A stretch of 64,000 nucleotides of DNA, taken from positions 1 through 64,000 of the forward strand of contig JAUYKV010000053.1 of assembly GCA_030699825.1 (NCBI GenBank). Direction: 5' to 3'. The position numbers and the translations under genes are program-made. Each line of letters opens with the position of its first letter. The stretch's first letter is position 1. Shown one piece after another: positions 25,967 through 36,058 of this stretch. Below the pieces are notes generated by a model. The model was not told the DNA's origin. It saw only the letters and a program-made list of their open reading frames with translations, and did not search any database. The stretch is from Pseudomonas sp. GTDB taxonomy: Bacteria; Pseudomonadota; Gammaproteobacteria; Pseudomonadales; Pseudomonadaceae.

Positions 25967-27070
25967 TCAAGCTTGCGAACGCCCTGCCTCGAATTGCGCC
26001 ACCACGGCCTCGACGATGCGCATAACCTCGAGATTAGCCTCCTCCATCCGCCCGAGATGCTCGAGCGAGACCTCCAGAGCCTGCTGTTGGTAGGCATCGA
26101 GGGCCGCCTGACCTTGCGCATGCACAGCAGTATGTGGCCGTTCGATTTGCCGGAAGCAGTCGAGCTTTTGCAGATCGCGGTTGCCCTCGCCGTAGTACCA
26201 GCGGCCGAAGCGGCACTCGCGCTCGCTCGGTAGCTGTGCCGCGTCCCGACTGCTACCGAGCACCTGGTTATAGACCACGAACTTGAGTGACAGCTCATCC
26301 AGGTTGGCCAGCTCGATGCCGGCGCGGAAGGCTGAAGCCTCAATGCCCTGGCGCATACTGCCGGCCAGCAGGCGCAGGGATTGCATTGCGCTCACCGCCT
26401 GTTCGGTAGTGTTGCTGAAGCCTTTGGCGAGAGTGCCCTGCGTCTGAATGTAATGATGAACGTTACTGATTTCCGCCTGCACCTCACCGATTTTGCGCAC
26501 GATGTCGCCCGTAGCCAGAGCCGTCTTTTCCGCAAGTTGCCGCACTTCCCCGGCGACCACGGCAAAGCCGCGGCCAGCCTCACCAGCACGGGCGGCCTCG
26601 ATGGCCGCGTTCAGTGCCAGTAGATTGGTTTGGCTGGCAATGCCGCTGATCAAGTCGACTATGCCGTTGATCTCCTGCGAACGCTCGGCCAGGGTGTCGA
26701 CCTTGCTCGAGGCCTCGCTCAAGCCACGCTCCATGTCTGCGGCCTTGCCCTGCAGCTCGCTGAAATCCCTCTGGTTGCTCAAGGCTGCGCTGGCCACTTG
26801 CTCGGCGCGGGTCTGATTTTCTGACAATTGCCCGGCAAGGTACTCGAACGAATCGCCGAGCTGGGCTACTGAGGTGCTGAAGCGGATCAAGTGGCCGGAC
26901 ACCCCGCGGTAGTAGTCGAGTTGACGCTGGCTCTGCACGTTAGCCGCCTGCTCCTGAGCCAGCGCCTGCTCGAGCGCCTCGATCCGCTCTACCTGCGATG
27001 CCTGTTCTGCCTGCGCGCGCCGCTGCTGCTCAATCAAGCCGAGGGCGGTTTTTTTCCATTTGAACCACAT
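25967..27070 (-). CDS. Soluble methyl-accepting chemotaxis protein with CZB domain
   Basis: The 367-aa protein has an N-terminal coiled coil (about 15-60), a signalling hairpin with the conserved tip region [20 protein letters not shown] preceded by [16 protein letters not shown], and a C-terminal CZB zinc-binding domain containing the Cys of [11 protein letters not shown] and His residues in [10 protein letters not shown]. No membrane helix is present, so it senses inside the cell. CZB domains bind zinc and react with hypochlorous acid in other bacteria. ATG 27070 follows GAGGT; a GTG at 27076 is an alternative. Confidence 0.85.
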   Translation of the reverse strand: MWFKWKKTALGLIEQQRRAQAEQASQVERIEALEQALAQEQAANVQSQRQLDYYRGVSGHLIRFSTSVAQLGDSFEYLAGQLSENQTRAEQVASAALSNQRDFSELQGKAADMERGLSEASSKVDTLAERSQEINGIVDLISGIASQTNLLALNAAIEAARAGEAGRGFAVVAGEVRQLAEKTALATGDIVRKIGEVQAEISNVHHYIQTQGTLAKGFSNTTEQAVSAMQSLRLLAGSMRQGIEASAFRAGIELANLDELSLKFVVYNQVLGSSRDAAQLPSERECRFGRWYYGEGNRDLQKLDCFRQIERPHTAVHAQGQAALDAYQQQALEVSLEHLGRMEEANLEVMRIVEAVVAQFEAGRSQA

Positions 27071-27089
27071 ATCCACCTCATTTGCCTCA

Positions 27090-27268
27090 AGGCTGTAAAA
27101 CCATCAAGCGCCGCCTCGAGGCCGTCTTCAGGCATTCGCGGCAAGGCGCGCCAGAGGAAAAACAGAGGAATTTGGTGCGCTCAATGGCCTCTATTTTCAG
27201 GAACTGCAACACCGCTGCGCACATTTGCCGGGGCCGTAGTAGGTGAGTGTTTTCCGCAGCTTCTCAAC
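27090..27268. repeat. TGTGAAAA-family intergenic repeat
   Basis: The left end ggctgtaaaaccatcaagcg and right end gtgttttccgcagcttctc are decayed inverted repeats. The interior ttcaggcattcgcggcaagg matches the copy at 12582-12713. Confidence 0.5.
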
Positions 27269-28007
27269 CCAGGGTATACCCGTTATCGACCACCCAATCC
27301 TGGCCATAGACGCCGCGCGCGCCGGCTGACAACTGGAACAGGATCACGCTGGCGACCGCCGCCGCGTCGAGAAAGTGGCCGGGCAGCAGGCGCCGGGTGA
27401 CGCTGTCGGCGACCTCATCCAACTGTTCGTCGCTCAACCCCAGAGTGCCCCAGATAGCTGTTGCCGTGGGGCCTGGCGAGACCAGATTGATGCGCACGCC
27501 GACTGGCGCCATTTCCACTGCGAGGGTGCGCGCCTGGGCGCTAAGCGCCGCCTTGCTGGCGATATAGGCGGCCAGACCGGGAAAGGTCGCACGGGTGAGA
27601 AAAGTACCGATGAACACCACCGAACAGGAGGCCGCCAGCACGTCACGCAGCGCCGCCAGGGTATTCAGGGCGCCGGCCCCGTTGACCGCCCACTGTCGAT
27701 CGAATGCCGTCAGGTCGAGGCTTTCGGCGAGTTCGGCGATGCCCGCGTTGGGCACCAGATAATCTACCTGCCCCAGTTGCGCTGCGCGCACACCGAGACT
27801 GGCCAGATCCTCGCTCGAGGTGACATCGCCGGCATGCCAGACCAGGCGCTCCGGGTAGCTTGCCTGCAGGTCTTGCAAGCCGCCCAGGCTGCGCGACATG
27901 GTCAGCACCCTGGCGCCGCGCTGCAACAAAGCGGCGCATAGCGCCAGGCCGATACCTGAACTGGCTCCGGTGACGACGGCCAGACGATCCTGAAATTCGG
28001 TTTTCAT
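27264..28007 (-). CDS. Short-chain dehydrogenase/reductase
   Basis: This 247-aa classical SDR has a TGASSGIG cofactor loop (residues about 13-20), NAG in VPNAGIAE and C-terminal VDNGYTLG. The catalytic motif is unusual. The expected Tyr-x-x-x-Lys is present in LAAYIASKAAL, and the catalytic Ser lies in SVVFIGTFLTRATF, where the position is less clear. Substrate unknown. ATG 28007 is internal to a longer frame and follows a weak GGAGAAG. A stretch of 152 bp to nnrS has no gene. Confidence 0.8.
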   Translation of the reverse strand: MKTEFQDRLAVVTGASSGIGLALCAALLQRGARVLTMSRSLGGLQDLQASYPERLVWHAGDVTSSEDLASLGVRAAQLGQVDYLVPNAGIAELAESLDLTAFDRQWAVNGAGALNTLAALRDVLAASCSVVFIGTFLTRATFPGLAAYIASKAALSAQARTLAVEMAPVGVRINLVSPGPTATAIWGTLGLSDEQLDEVADSVTRRLLPGHFLDAAAVASVILFQLSAGARGVYGQDWVVDNGYTLG

Positions 28008-28159
28008 CAGCTTCTCCGATGCTCGGCAGTGCCGAGCGGCAAGGCTACCCACGCACAAGGCACAGGCGAGCGGATATCAATGGTTGGGCAGCGCGGCGCA
28101 GGCGGCGCTGCATGATCAAACGGTCGGCGCAACCTGGATTCAACGCGCTGCCCTGGCAA

Positions 28160-29350
28160 TCAGCCCGGGTGGCCATCGAGCCGCGCCCTGACCAGCATCG
28201 GCCCATAGCGCCAGGCGTAGATGGCCATCGCCAGCGACCAGCCGCAGGCCGACAACCACAGCCCGGTCAGCGGCCATTGCGGATAAACGAAGACCCGCGC
28301 CACGCACCCCAGGTTGAACAACACCAGGGCCGCAGCCATGCCCGTCGGCAATTGCAGTGGTCGGCCGGTATGGCCCAGAGTGACCCGGGCAATCATGGCC
28401 AGAATCAGCCCGCTCATGGCACCCATGGTCAAGCCATGCAAGGCCGGGCTGGGCGTGGCCAACAGGCCGACATGCCACAGCGCCAGGCCGACGCAGGCGA
28501 CAACCAGCCAGAGCATCGCCAGATGCAGCGACCATAACAGCGGCACCGCCCAGATACCCTTGTCGTACCAACGTGCCAGACGCAGCAGATGCCCCGCCGC
28601 TAGCGCCAGGAACACCCCGGCCAGCAGGGGATGGGCCTGCAGGGCCAGACCACTGGCGTAGAGCGCGGCGATCAGACCGGTGCCGAGCAGCAGGGCCATC
28701 TCCAGCCACGCCCAAGGCTTGACCGCATCGAGGCGACCCAGACCGCGCTGTGTGAAGAAGGGAATCACCCGGCCGCCGATCAGGCCCATCAACGCCGCGA
28801 CCAGCCACAACCCGGCCAACACGCCACGACGCTGCAACTCATCGTCGCCCTGCGCCATACCGGCCAAAAGCAGGGCATTGGCCGCGGCCAGCAGGCTCAA
28901 CACCACAACAATCGGGTAGTTGCGCTTCTGCCGTACCACCCAGAGCATGCGCGCCATCAGGCCGGCCACTGCGAGCAGGAAGCTCAGTTCGAGCGGAATC
29001 AACAGCAGGAGCGGCAAGCCGAACAACCACCCCAGGCGTGCCGCCAGCCAGAGCCCGGCGAGCACCATCAGGCGGGTGCCACTCAGGCTCGGCTGACCGG
29101 TCCAGGTCTGCACCGCAGTCAGCAGAAAGCCGGCCACTATGGCGGCGGCGAAGCCGAACAACATTTCGTGCCGGTGCCAGGCGAGCCAACCGCCGGCGGG
29201 CTGCCAGTCCGGGCCGCTGCCGCTCCAGGCCAGCACCCAGAGGGCAATGGCCAACAACGCGAACAGGCTGCCGGCCAGGAAGAACGGGCGAAAGGCGAGA
29301 CGCCAGATGGGCGGGATACTCAAGGCGGTACGCCGGTCGAGAACGTGCAC
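28160..29350 (-). CDS. nnrS: NnrS family heme-copper membrane protein (copy 1)
   Basis: The protein has 396 aa with 12 predicted helices; it starts at GTG 29350 directly after AGGAGG, giving VLDRRTALSIPPIWRLAFRP, which aligns with the start of copy 2. NnrS proteins bind heme and copper and protect cells against nitrosative stress without degrading NO. Conserved family blocks include WHRHEMLFGFAAAIVAGFLL and GGRVIPFFTQRGL. A DNR-like box lies upstream at 29471. Copy 2 is at 46636-47826. Confidence 0.92.
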   Translation of the reverse strand: MHVLDRRTALSIPPIWRLAFRPFFLAGSLFALLAIALWVLAWSGSGPDWQPAGGWLAWHRHEMLFGFAAAIVAGFLLTAVQTWTGQPSLSGTRLMVLAGLWLAARLGWLFGLPLLLLIPLELSFLLAVAGLMARMLWVVRQKRNYPIVVVLSLLAAANALLLAGMAQGDDELQRRGVLAGLWLVAALMGLIGGRVIPFFTQRGLGRLDAVKPWAWLEMALLLGTGLIAALYASGLALQAHPLLAGVFLALAAGHLLRLARWYDKGIWAVPLLWSLHLAMLWLVVACVGLALWHVGLLATPSPALHGLTMGAMSGLILAMIARVTLGHTGRPLQLPTGMAAALVLFNLGCVARVFVYPQWPLTGLWLSACGWSLAMAIYAWRYGPMLVRARLDGHPG

Positions 29351-29470
29351 TGCAGGCCTCCTGAAAAAATCGTCAAGTGCCCGGCAAGCAGCTGCCAGCC
29401 TGGGCATCGCAGCTGCATGGAAATCGGCAGCCGTTAGGTTCTTTTTACAGGGAGGAAGGGCTTTGGCGAC

Positions 29471-29484
29471 TTGACCGCGATCAG
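29471..29484. promoter_or_regulatory. DNR/ANR-like box before nnrS copy 1
   Basis: TTGACCGCGATCAG matches eight of ten consensus positions, about 127 bp before the GTG start. A single NorR-like GT-N7-AC (29437-29449) lies between them. Confidence 0.5.
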
Positions 29485-29696
29485 CTTTGCGCTCCAGGCA
29501 TGTATAGACCGTGCCGAGCGGACGCGGGGCTCGCACAGATAGATTGCCTGGAACCTAGAATGGAGCTTCAGACAGACGCAGGTCGCAGGAAAGGCCGGGC
29601 GGCCCCCCGCTTCGGCCGTGCAAAGAGCTTCGCGGATACATCGGCTCTCAACAAACAACCTGCATGTCATTGATTTTATGGGTTGTGGCGTTCTTT

Positions 29697-29743
29697 GTGG
29701 GAGCGGCCTGGCGGCGTTCCGCTTCAGCCGCGAAAACGTATAC
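29697..29743. repeat. REP-like palindrome
   Basis: gtgggagcggcctggcggc and ttcagccgcgaaaac form the same REP-like pattern as at 37661 and 57207. The stretch 29485-29773 has no other recognisable feature. Confidence 0.5.
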
Positions 29744-29773
29744 GGCAAGCTTCGCCGGCCGCACCTGGCCCGC

Positions 29774-31354
29774 TCATGACTGCAAGCGGAAGCGCCCGGT
29801 CAACACCTGCAGCCCGTCCATGCTCAGGGTGATGGCCTGGCTGGTCGACTCGGTATCGCGGGTGGACACGGCTGCCTGATCGGCGACTCCTGCGATATGG
29901 GTCAGTGAACGGTGCATGTCGTCGGCCACCTGGCACTGCTCCTCGGCCGCCGTGGCGATCTGGTTGGTCATGCCACGAATGGTCTGCACCGCGTCGACGA
30001 TGTTTTCCAGGGCGCCCTGAGCGGCTTCTATCTGCTGCAAGGTGGCATCGCTGCCCCGCCGCGATTCGTCCATGGCCCGCCCGGCGCGCCCGGTCTGCTG
30101 CTGCAGGCGCTCAATCAGGCCGCTGATCTCGCCGGCGGAACTCTGGGTGCGCGCGGCCAGGCTGCGCACCTCGTCGGCGACCACGGCAAAGCCCCTGCCC
30201 TGCTCTCCCGCCCTGGCAGCTTCGATGGCGGCATTCAGCGCCAGCAGATTGGTCTGGTCGGCAATCGCGCTGATCACCTCCAGCACCCGACCGATTTCCT
30301 GACTGTCGGCGGCCAGCTGCAACATCAGCTCGCTCAACCCGTCGACATGCCCGGACAGCTCGCGAATGGCGGCAACCGAACTGCGCATGACTGTGCGGCC
30401 ATTGCCAGTCTCGCTGTCGGCGGTATCGGCCGCCGATGCCGCCGCTACTGTGCTGCGCGCGACCTCCTGGGCGGTGGCGAGCATTTCGTGCATGGCGGTG
30501 GCCACCTGGTCGATCTCGGCTTGCTGACCGACCACGCTACGCGCACTCTCACCGGCAACCGCGGCCATGCGGCTACAGTGACCGTCGGCCTCATCGGCGG
30601 CCTGACGCACCGCGCGGATCATGTCACCGACCTGTTGCAGCAACCGGTTATAGGCCGTGCCGATCTGGCCCAATTCGTTGTCGGCATAAGCCACCACCAA
30701 CGGCTTGGAGAAATCGCCCCGACTGATCAGTTCGAGCCGGCCACGCAGCTCATCGATCTGACGCATCAGCCAACTCATTCCGGCTACCCGCCCGAGGACC
30801 ACCAGCAACAGAATGACCAGGGTCGAACCCAGCGCCACCCAAAGCTGCACGGCGGCGCTGCGGTTGGCCGCGGCCGACATCAACAGCACCACCTCGTTGC
30901 TCGTAACGAGCAGGGATTCCGATTCGCCAGCCAGTGCCTGCAGCGCATCGCCGTCACCCTGGGCAACGGCCAGCACCAAGCTGCGATAACGAGCCCAGGC
31001 CTGATCGACCTGACGCAGAAGTTGCTGGGCAGCCGGCAGTGCTACCGCAGAATCGCCCTGTACCAGCAGACGATGGGCGCTCTCGAAGCGTTGCAGAGTC
31101 GCCTCCAGGCTCGCCAGCGGCAACGCCCCCTGTGCGACCAGCAGACTCTCCTTGGCCATTTTCTGGCTGAGCATGCGTTGCGCGCCGGCCATGTCCAGTT
31201 GCCTGGCATCCTGCTCGGAGCTGAACAACAAACCGGCGGTGAGTGCCGCGCAGAGGAAGATCAGGCTGTAGGAAAAGAAGAACTGGCTGTTGATGCTGCG
31301 CAGGCCCAAACCGCGCAGCAGCCGCTGTATTCCGTGCGTCAAAGTGTCAGACAT
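29774..31354 (-). CDS. Methyl-accepting chemotaxis protein with PilJ/NarX-type sensor, candidate nitrate receptor
   Basis: The 526-aa protein has two membrane helices (about 27-47 and 180-200). The periplasmic domain begins [19 protein letters not shown], the P-box-like helix of PilJ-type domains shared by NarX and the Pseudomonas nitrate receptor McpN. HAMP and a full signalling domain follow, with tip [20 protein letters not shown]. Its place in a denitrification island fits nitrate taxis. ATG 31354 is chosen because AAGGG precedes it. Ligand assignment is inference. Confidence 0.8.
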   Translation of the reverse strand: MSDTLTHGIQRLLRGLGLRSINSQFFFSYSLIFLCAALTAGLLFSSEQDARQLDMAGAQRMLSQKMAKESLLVAQGALPLASLEATLQRFESAHRLLVQGDSAVALPAAQQLLRQVDQAWARYRSLVLAVAQGDGDALQALAGESESLLVTSNEVVLLMSAAANRSAAVQLWVALGSTLVILLLVVLGRVAGMSWLMRQIDELRGRLELISRGDFSKPLVVAYADNELGQIGTAYNRLLQQVGDMIRAVRQAADEADGHCSRMAAVAGESARSVVGQQAEIDQVATAMHEMLATAQEVARSTVAAASAADTADSETGNGRTVMRSSVAAIRELSGHVDGLSELMLQLAADSQEIGRVLEVISAIADQTNLLALNAAIEAARAGEQGRGFAVVADEVRSLAARTQSSAGEISGLIERLQQQTGRAGRAMDESRRGSDATLQQIEAAQGALENIVDAVQTIRGMTNQIATAAEEQCQVADDMHRSLTHIAGVADQAAVSTRDTESTSQAITLSMDGLQVLTGRFRLQS

Positions 31355-31451
31355 ATCGAGCCCTTTTGCATCATGCAATTTGATTGGTTATCGTCAGAAG
31401 CTCGCTACATCATTGCAATCACACTTTAGGCGTAATTACCCTGCAGCCCGC

Positions 31452-31955
31452 TTAGGCAACCACCTCGGTCTTGGCCTTATTCGACTCAGGAACTTCAACC
31501 GCCTCGCCCAGCGCGCAGATCAACTGCCACAGCCGCGGTGGCAAGCCGTCGGGATCGAGGCTGTCGAGCAGATTCTTGATCCCCAGGCCCAGGTCGGTAT
31601 CGCCCTCGATCATCAGGCGGCGACGGAAAAACAGAGTGTCCGGATCCTCCTGACGACTGGCCAGCAGGAGGAACTCGCGCCAGTTACCGCGGATGCAGAC
31701 ATCCACCGGCGCCTCGGCCGCGATGCGCAGACCGCTCTGGTCGCGAGTCAGGCACCAGGCCAGCTGCAAATCGCTGATTTCCAGCCGCAGCCAGCGGCCC
31801 CGCAGCAGATCGAATTCGCCTTCGGCCAGGGGTTCGGCGAATAGGCGGGCAATGACCTTTTCCAGCACCAGGCGTTGCAGCCGGAAAGGCACGTGGCGAC
31901 CCAGCGGCAGCAGTGGCGGGCCGACACGCATGGCCAGGCGGGCAAAGGTCTTCAT
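31452..31955 (-). CDS. ubiT: UbiT, SCP2-domain lipid-binding protein for O2-independent ubiquinone synthesis
   Basis: The 167-aa protein has an N-terminal amphipathic helix and a SCP2 sterol-carrier fold. UbiT binds isoprenoid quinone intermediates and works with UbiU and UbiV to make ubiquinone without oxygen, which denitrifying pseudomonads need. Its ATG overlaps the ubiV stop (31952-31955). Gene order ubiU-ubiV-ubiT is that of P. aeruginosa. Confidence 0.9.
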   Translation of the reverse strand: MKTFARLAMRVGPPLLPLGRHVPFRLQRLVLEKVIARLFAEPLAEGEFDLLRGRWLRLEISDLQLAWCLTRDQSGLRIAAEAPVDVCIRGNWREFLLLASRQEDPDTLFFRRRLMIEGDTDLGLGIKNLLDSLDPDGLPPRLWQLICALGEAVEVPESNKAKTEVVA

Positions 31956-32839
31956 AGCAGCACCTCGTCGGCGCTCAGCATGCCGGGACGGCCGTGCCAA
32001 TAGCCGTTGCAGCCTTGCACCGCCAAGGGCGGCAGCGCGCCGCAGCGCACCTTATCGAAGGCCGCGATGACCTCGGCCATGCCCTCGGCGCGTGGGCTCA
32101 GGCGCAGCAGGTCGGCACCGGCCGCGGCCAGTTGCGCATAGTCGGCGAGCAGGTTGTTGACCTTGGCCGACATGGTCTGGATGCCGTTGAGGGTGAACAA
32201 CGCCTCGCCCTCCTGGCTGTGCAGGATGATCCCTTCCGGAAAGTTCTCGCAGCAGATCTGGCAGTCGTCCTTGGGTCGATTTTCTGCGCGGGCGGTGAAG
32301 CAGCGCGCCGAGTAGGCCAGCGGCAACTGCCCATAGGCGAACAGCTCCACCTGTGGACGCGCCAGGCCGAGGCTGTCGAGTTGCTCCAGGGTGTTGCGTA
32401 TCAGTTCACCGGAGCATTCGACCGGCGGCACCCAACGCTGCAGGCCACAGTCGATCAGCTCGGCCAGGGCATGGCCGTTGTACAGATTGAGGGCGGGGCC
32501 GGCGACGAAGGGCAGCTTGCGCTCGCGCAGCAGCTGCACCGCGCCCATATCGTTGGCCTCCACCAGCAGTTCGCCGTTGTCGCACAGGCGTTTCAGGCTG
32601 GACAGCTCGGAAGCCGCCTCGACCAGCGCCAGACCCGAAAGTACCCGTTCGGCACGGGTGCATTCGCCCAGCTCGCGAGCCAGGCCGAGCCAGTCATCCA
32701 GGCTGAGGGCACGACGTTTGGAACACACCGTCTCGCCGAGGTAGATGACATCGAGCGGCTGTTCGGCCATTTCGGCATAGAAATCCAGCAGCTTTTCACG
32801 GCTCCAGTAAAACAGAACGGGGCCCAGACTGAGCTTCAT
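31952..32839 (-). CDS. ubiV: UbiV, U32-family iron-sulfur protein for anaerobic ubiquinone hydroxylation
   Basis: The protein has 295 aa from ATG 32839. The four 4Fe-4S cysteines characteristic of UbiV are present: ETVCSKRR, SARCFTAR and DDCQICCENFP. UbiV pairs with UbiU to perform prephenate-dependent hydroxylation of the ubiquinone ring. It lies 10 bp after ubiU. Confidence 0.92.
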   Translation of the reverse strand: MKLSLGPVLFYWSREKLLDFYAEMAEQPLDVIYLGETVCSKRRALSLDDWLGLARELGECTRAERVLSGLALVEAASELSSLKRLCDNGELLVEANDMGAVQLLRERKLPFVAGPALNLYNGHALAELIDCGLQRWVPPVECSGELIRNTLEQLDSLGLARPQVELFAYGQLPLAYSARCFTARAENRPKDDCQICCENFPEGIILHSQEGEALFTLNGIQTMSAKVNNLLADYAQLAAAGADLLRLSPRAEGMAEVIAAFDKVRCGALPPLAVQGCNGYWHGRPGMLSADEVLL

Positions 32840-32849
32840 GATGATCTCC

Positions 32850-33845
32850 TCATTGCCAGGAACGATGATAGGCGCCCAGCGTGGTCTGGCTGCCCTCGGA
32901 CAAACTGTCCAGTGCGCTACGCCACTGCGGCTGCACCGTGAAATTCTGCGGCTCGCTGGCGTAGGCATCCAGCGCCGCACGCCAGACCCGGGTGACCTGC
33001 TCGACGTAGGCCGGGCTGCGTTGACGCCCCTCGATTTTCACCGCGCTCACGCCGATCGCGGCCAGCTGCGGGATCAGGTCGAGGGTATTCAGGCTGGTCG
33101 GCTCTTCCAGGGCATGGAAGCGCTGGCCATTGACCAGGAAGCGGCCCTTGCACAGGGTCGGGTAACCGGCCGACTCATCCTTGCCATAGCGGTCGATCAG
33201 CACGCCATTGAGGCGTGAGCTGAGCCCCTCGGCATCTTCCTGCCAGCGCACCGCCTTGGCCGGCGAACAGACGCCGCACAGGTTGGGTGATTCGCCGGTG
33301 AGATAGGAAGACAGGTGGCAGCGGCCCTCGGCCATGATGCACAGGCTGCCGAAAGCGAACACCTCGATCGGCACCGGACTCTTTTCCGCCACCTGGCGCA
33401 CCTGGGCCAGCGACAGCACCCGCGGCAGCACCGCACGGCGGATGCCGTAGCGTTGCTGATAGAGCGCCAGTGCGGCGGCATTGGTTGCCGAACCCTGCAC
33501 GGACAGGTGCAGGTTGAGGCTGGGATGGCGGCGACTGGCATAGGCCAACACCCCCGGATCGGCGGCGATCAGGGCATCCACCCCCAGCGCCGCCGCCTGG
33601 TCGACCGCACGCTGCCAGCGTGCCCAGCCGTCGGGCTGGGCATAGGTATTGACCGCGATATAAAGCTGCCGGCCCTGCTGACGGATCAGTTGCAGACCGG
33701 TTTCCAGTTGCTTGTCGTCGAGATTCAAGCCGGAAAAATGGCGGGCATTGGTGTCATCGCGAAAACCGACATAGACGGCGTCGGCACCCTGACGAACCGC
33801 AGCTTTGAGGGCAGGCAAACTGCCTGCTGGACAAACCAGTTGCAT
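32850..33845 (-). CDS. ubiU: UbiU, U32-family iron-sulfur protein for anaerobic ubiquinone hydroxylation
   Basis: This 331-aa U32 protein shows the cluster cysteines in GSLCIMAEGRC, NLCGVCSPAK and PTLCKGRF. It forms a heterodimer with UbiV. It is the first gene of ubiUVT, and a DNR/ANR-type box lies 60 bp upstream, matching known anaerobic control of these genes. Confidence 0.92.
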   Translation of the reverse strand: MQLVCPAGSLPALKAAVRQGADAVYVGFRDDTNARHFSGLNLDDKQLETGLQLIRQQGRQLYIAVNTYAQPDGWARWQRAVDQAAALGVDALIAADPGVLAYASRRHPSLNLHLSVQGSATNAAALALYQQRYGIRRAVLPRVLSLAQVRQVAEKSPVPIEVFAFGSLCIMAEGRCHLSSYLTGESPNLCGVCSPAKAVRWQEDAEGLSSRLNGVLIDRYGKDESAGYPTLCKGRFLVNGQRFHALEEPTSLNTLDLIPQLAAIGVSAVKIEGRQRSPAYVEQVTRVWRAALDAYASEPQNFTVQPQWRSALDSLSEGSQTTLGAYHRSWQ

Positions 33846-33904
33846 GAAAACTCCTTCCGGGCGGAATACTGTCGGGCACTTTAGAGGCTGGCTCCGAACG
33901 AGGC

Positions 33905-33918
33905 CTTGATCGCGGTCA
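33905..33918. promoter_or_regulatory. ANR/DNR box before ubiUVT
   Basis: TTGATCGCGGTCAA matches nine of ten consensus positions, 60 bp upstream of ubiU. Confidence 0.8.
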
Positions 33919-34037
33919 ACAAGCCTCGACTCGCCAGGCTCGGCCTACGCCAACCTGGCCGAGCCGAATCTTCGCCAGATCGCCTGACGTGTTGGAACGG
34001 CTGCCACGTCTACGACGCCGCGCTGTCGCGCAGCAAA

Positions 34038-34117
34038 CGTAGGAGCCAGCTTGCTGGCGATGCTTTTGATCTGCAGATATCGCCGGGACGCCGGACCGCA
34101 GCAAGCTGGCTCCTACG
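34038..34117. repeat. Palindromic intergenic element with perfect 19-bp arms
   Basis: cgtaggagccagcttgctg (34038-34056) and its exact complement cagcaagctggctcctacg (34099-34117) flank a 42-bp loop. It ends five bases before the moeA stop and could terminate moeA transcription. A decayed copy is at about 3103-3205. Confidence 0.75.
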
Positions 34118-34121
34118 ACAC

Positions 34122-35354
34122 TTAATGCAGCAGCGCACTGAACGGCAGGAAATCGAGCAGATCGCCCTCCTCCAGGGTCTGATCCACCTCGACCAGCGCC
34201 AGTCCGTCGGCCCAGCAGGCCGAGGTGAGCATGGCCGAGCCCTGTTGCGGGTGCAGGCACACGCGCATCTGACCGTCCTGCGCTTCCAGTCGCGCACGCA
34301 GGTACTGGCGCCGGCCATTGGCCTTGCGCCAGGCGAAACCGGCCGGCAGACGCAGGGGCTGCGGCAGTACGTCCAGACAACCCTGGGCGCGCAGCAGAAA
34401 CGGCCGCGCCACCACCAACGAGGTGATCAAGGCAGCCGCCGGGTTGCCCGGCAGGCCCAGCCAGGGTTTGCCGCCCACTTCACCGAAGGCCAACGGCTTG
34501 CCCGGCTGGATCGCCAAGCGCCACAGGTGCAATTCGCCCAGTTCGCGGATCGCCTGCTTGAGGTGATCTTCCTCACCGACCGACACCCCGCCGGAGGTGA
34601 TCAGCAGGTCCCACTCCGAAGCCGCCAGGCTCAAGGCATCGCGGCTGGCCGCCAGTTCGTCGGCCATGATCTCGTAATCGTGGACTTCCAGGCCGAGACT
34701 GGTCAGCACACCAGCCAGGCTGTAGCGGTTGGAGTTGTAGATTTGTCCTGGCTGCAGCGTCTCACCCGGCTCGCGCAGCTCGTTACCGCTGCTCAGCAGG
34801 CCGACCCGCAAGCGCCGATAGACCGCCACCCGATCGATGCCGAAGCTGGCCAGCAGGCCCAGCTCCTGAGGGCGCAGACGCTGCCCGGCGCTCAGCACCT
34901 GAGTGCCGGCAGCCAGTTCCTCGCCACGCTGGCGCACATGCTCGCCGCCCTGTACCGGCGGCAGCCACACCCGCCCTTCCTCGAGCCGGCATTGCTCCTG
35001 CATCACCACGCTGTCGGCGCCTGGCGGCAAGGGCGCGCCGGTGAAGATGCGCACGGCGTGGCCGGCAGGCAAAACCTGCGCCGGCGCATCGCCGGCCGCG
35101 ACCCGCCCGGCCAACGGCAGGCAACCACCAGCGGCCGGCAGATCGGCGGCGCGCAGGGCATAACCGTCCATTGCACTGTTGTCCCAGGCCGGCACCTCGA
35201 AGGGGGCATGCAGCGGCTCGGCCAATACCCGACCGAGCGCCTGGCTCAGGGCTACCCGCTCCACTGGCGGCGGTGCCGGGGCGCGCGCCAGCAACTCGGC
35301 GATGGCCTGATCAACCGGGCGCAGGTTGTTGCCGTCGCAGCCGCAGGCGCTCAT
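34122..35354 (-). CDS. moeA: Molybdopterin molybdenumtransferase MoeA
   Basis: This 410-aa enzyme inserts molybdate into adenylated molybdopterin to complete Mo cofactor for enzymes such as nitrate reductase. It shows the family blocks WDNSAMDGYALRAAD, IFTGAPLPPGADSVVMQE, TSGGVSVGEEDHLK and GLPGNPAAAL. ATG 35354 overlaps the moaB stop as ATGA. In P. aeruginosa the paralogues moeA1-moaB1 also sit beside ubiUVT. Confidence 0.94.
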   Translation of the reverse strand: MSACGCDGNNLRPVDQAIAELLARAPAPPPVERVALSQALGRVLAEPLHAPFEVPAWDNSAMDGYALRAADLPAAGGCLPLAGRVAAGDAPAQVLPAGHAVRIFTGAPLPPGADSVVMQEQCRLEEGRVWLPPVQGGEHVRQRGEELAAGTQVLSAGQRLRPQELGLLASFGIDRVAVYRRLRVGLLSSGNELREPGETLQPGQIYNSNRYSLAGVLTSLGLEVHDYEIMADELAASRDALSLAASEWDLLITSGGVSVGEEDHLKQAIRELGELHLWRLAIQPGKPLAFGEVGGKPWLGLPGNPAAALITSLVVARPFLLRAQGCLDVLPQPLRLPAGFAWRKANGRRQYLRARLEAQDGQMRVCLHPQQGSAMLTSACWADGLALVEVDQTLEEGDLLDFLPFSALLH

Positions 35355-35908
35355 GAACGGGCTCCACAGCACGCAGCTGGCGGTTGATCGGCCAGGCGCT
35401 TGAGGTGGGCAACGAAGTTGCAGGGGCCGGTGCGGCTGTCCAGTTGCTCGCGGAGGATCTTGTCCCAGGCGGTGCGGCAGGCATTCGGCGAACCGGGCAG
35501 GCAGCAAACCAGCGCGCCGTTGCTGATCCCGGCCACGGCACGCGACTGCAGACTGGAGGTGCCGATCTCCGCCAACGAAACCTGGCGGAACAGTTCGCCG
35601 AAACCATCGACCAGTTTGTCCAGCAAGGGCGCCACGGCTTGCGGGGTATTGTCCCGCGCAGTGAAGCCGGTGCCGCCGGTGATCAGTATCACCTGCACCA
35701 GCGGATCGGCGATCCAGGCACAGACCCGCGCGCGGATCTGCCAGATATCGTCGATCACCAGGGCCCGCTCGACCAGCGCGTGACCGGCCGCCTCCAGCCC
35801 CTCGATCAGGGTTTGCCCCGAGGTATCGGTAGCCAGACTGCGGGTATCGCTGACGGTCAGGACGGCGATGCGTAATGCCTGAAAATCGGCGCTGGACAGA
35901 TGAGCCAT
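35351..35908 (-). CDS. moaB: MoaB, molybdenum cofactor biosynthesis protein (MogA/MoaB fold)
   Basis: The protein has 185 aa from ATG 35908, supported by GGAGG eight bases upstream; an in-frame ATG at 35923 lacks a site. It shows AVLTVSDTRSLATDTSGQTL and ITGGTGFTARDNTP, the molybdopterin-binding motifs. MoaB-type proteins adenylate or bind molybdopterin upstream of MoeA. The unit may start from a promoter in 35924-36092, which contains the palindrome at 36059. Confidence 0.92.
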   Translation of the reverse strand: MAHLSSADFQALRIAVLTVSDTRSLATDTSGQTLIEGLEAAGHALVERALVIDDIWQIRARVCAWIADPLVQVILITGGTGFTARDNTPQAVAPLLDKLVDGFGELFRQVSLAEIGTSSLQSRAVAGISNGALVCCLPGSPNACRTAWDKILREQLDSRTGPCNFVAHLKRLADQPPAACCGARS

Positions 35909-36058
35909 GCTGGGAGCCTCCATAGAATGTCTGGCCGCAGACTGCACCGGTACTTTGGTACAGCCCATTCCTCGTTGGAGGTATGCCCCAGGGAGCAGAA
36001 CGCCCCGCGCAGGCCGCAAACCCCTACTACCAAGGGCTCTGTGCGGCTTTTACAGCGA

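Noticed and set aside
29383..29449. NorR/sigma-54 promoter for nnrS copy 1
   Set aside because: One GT-N7-AC site lies 40 bp from a TGGCAG element, but the spacing between its GG and GC is nine, not ten, and partner sites are not convincing.
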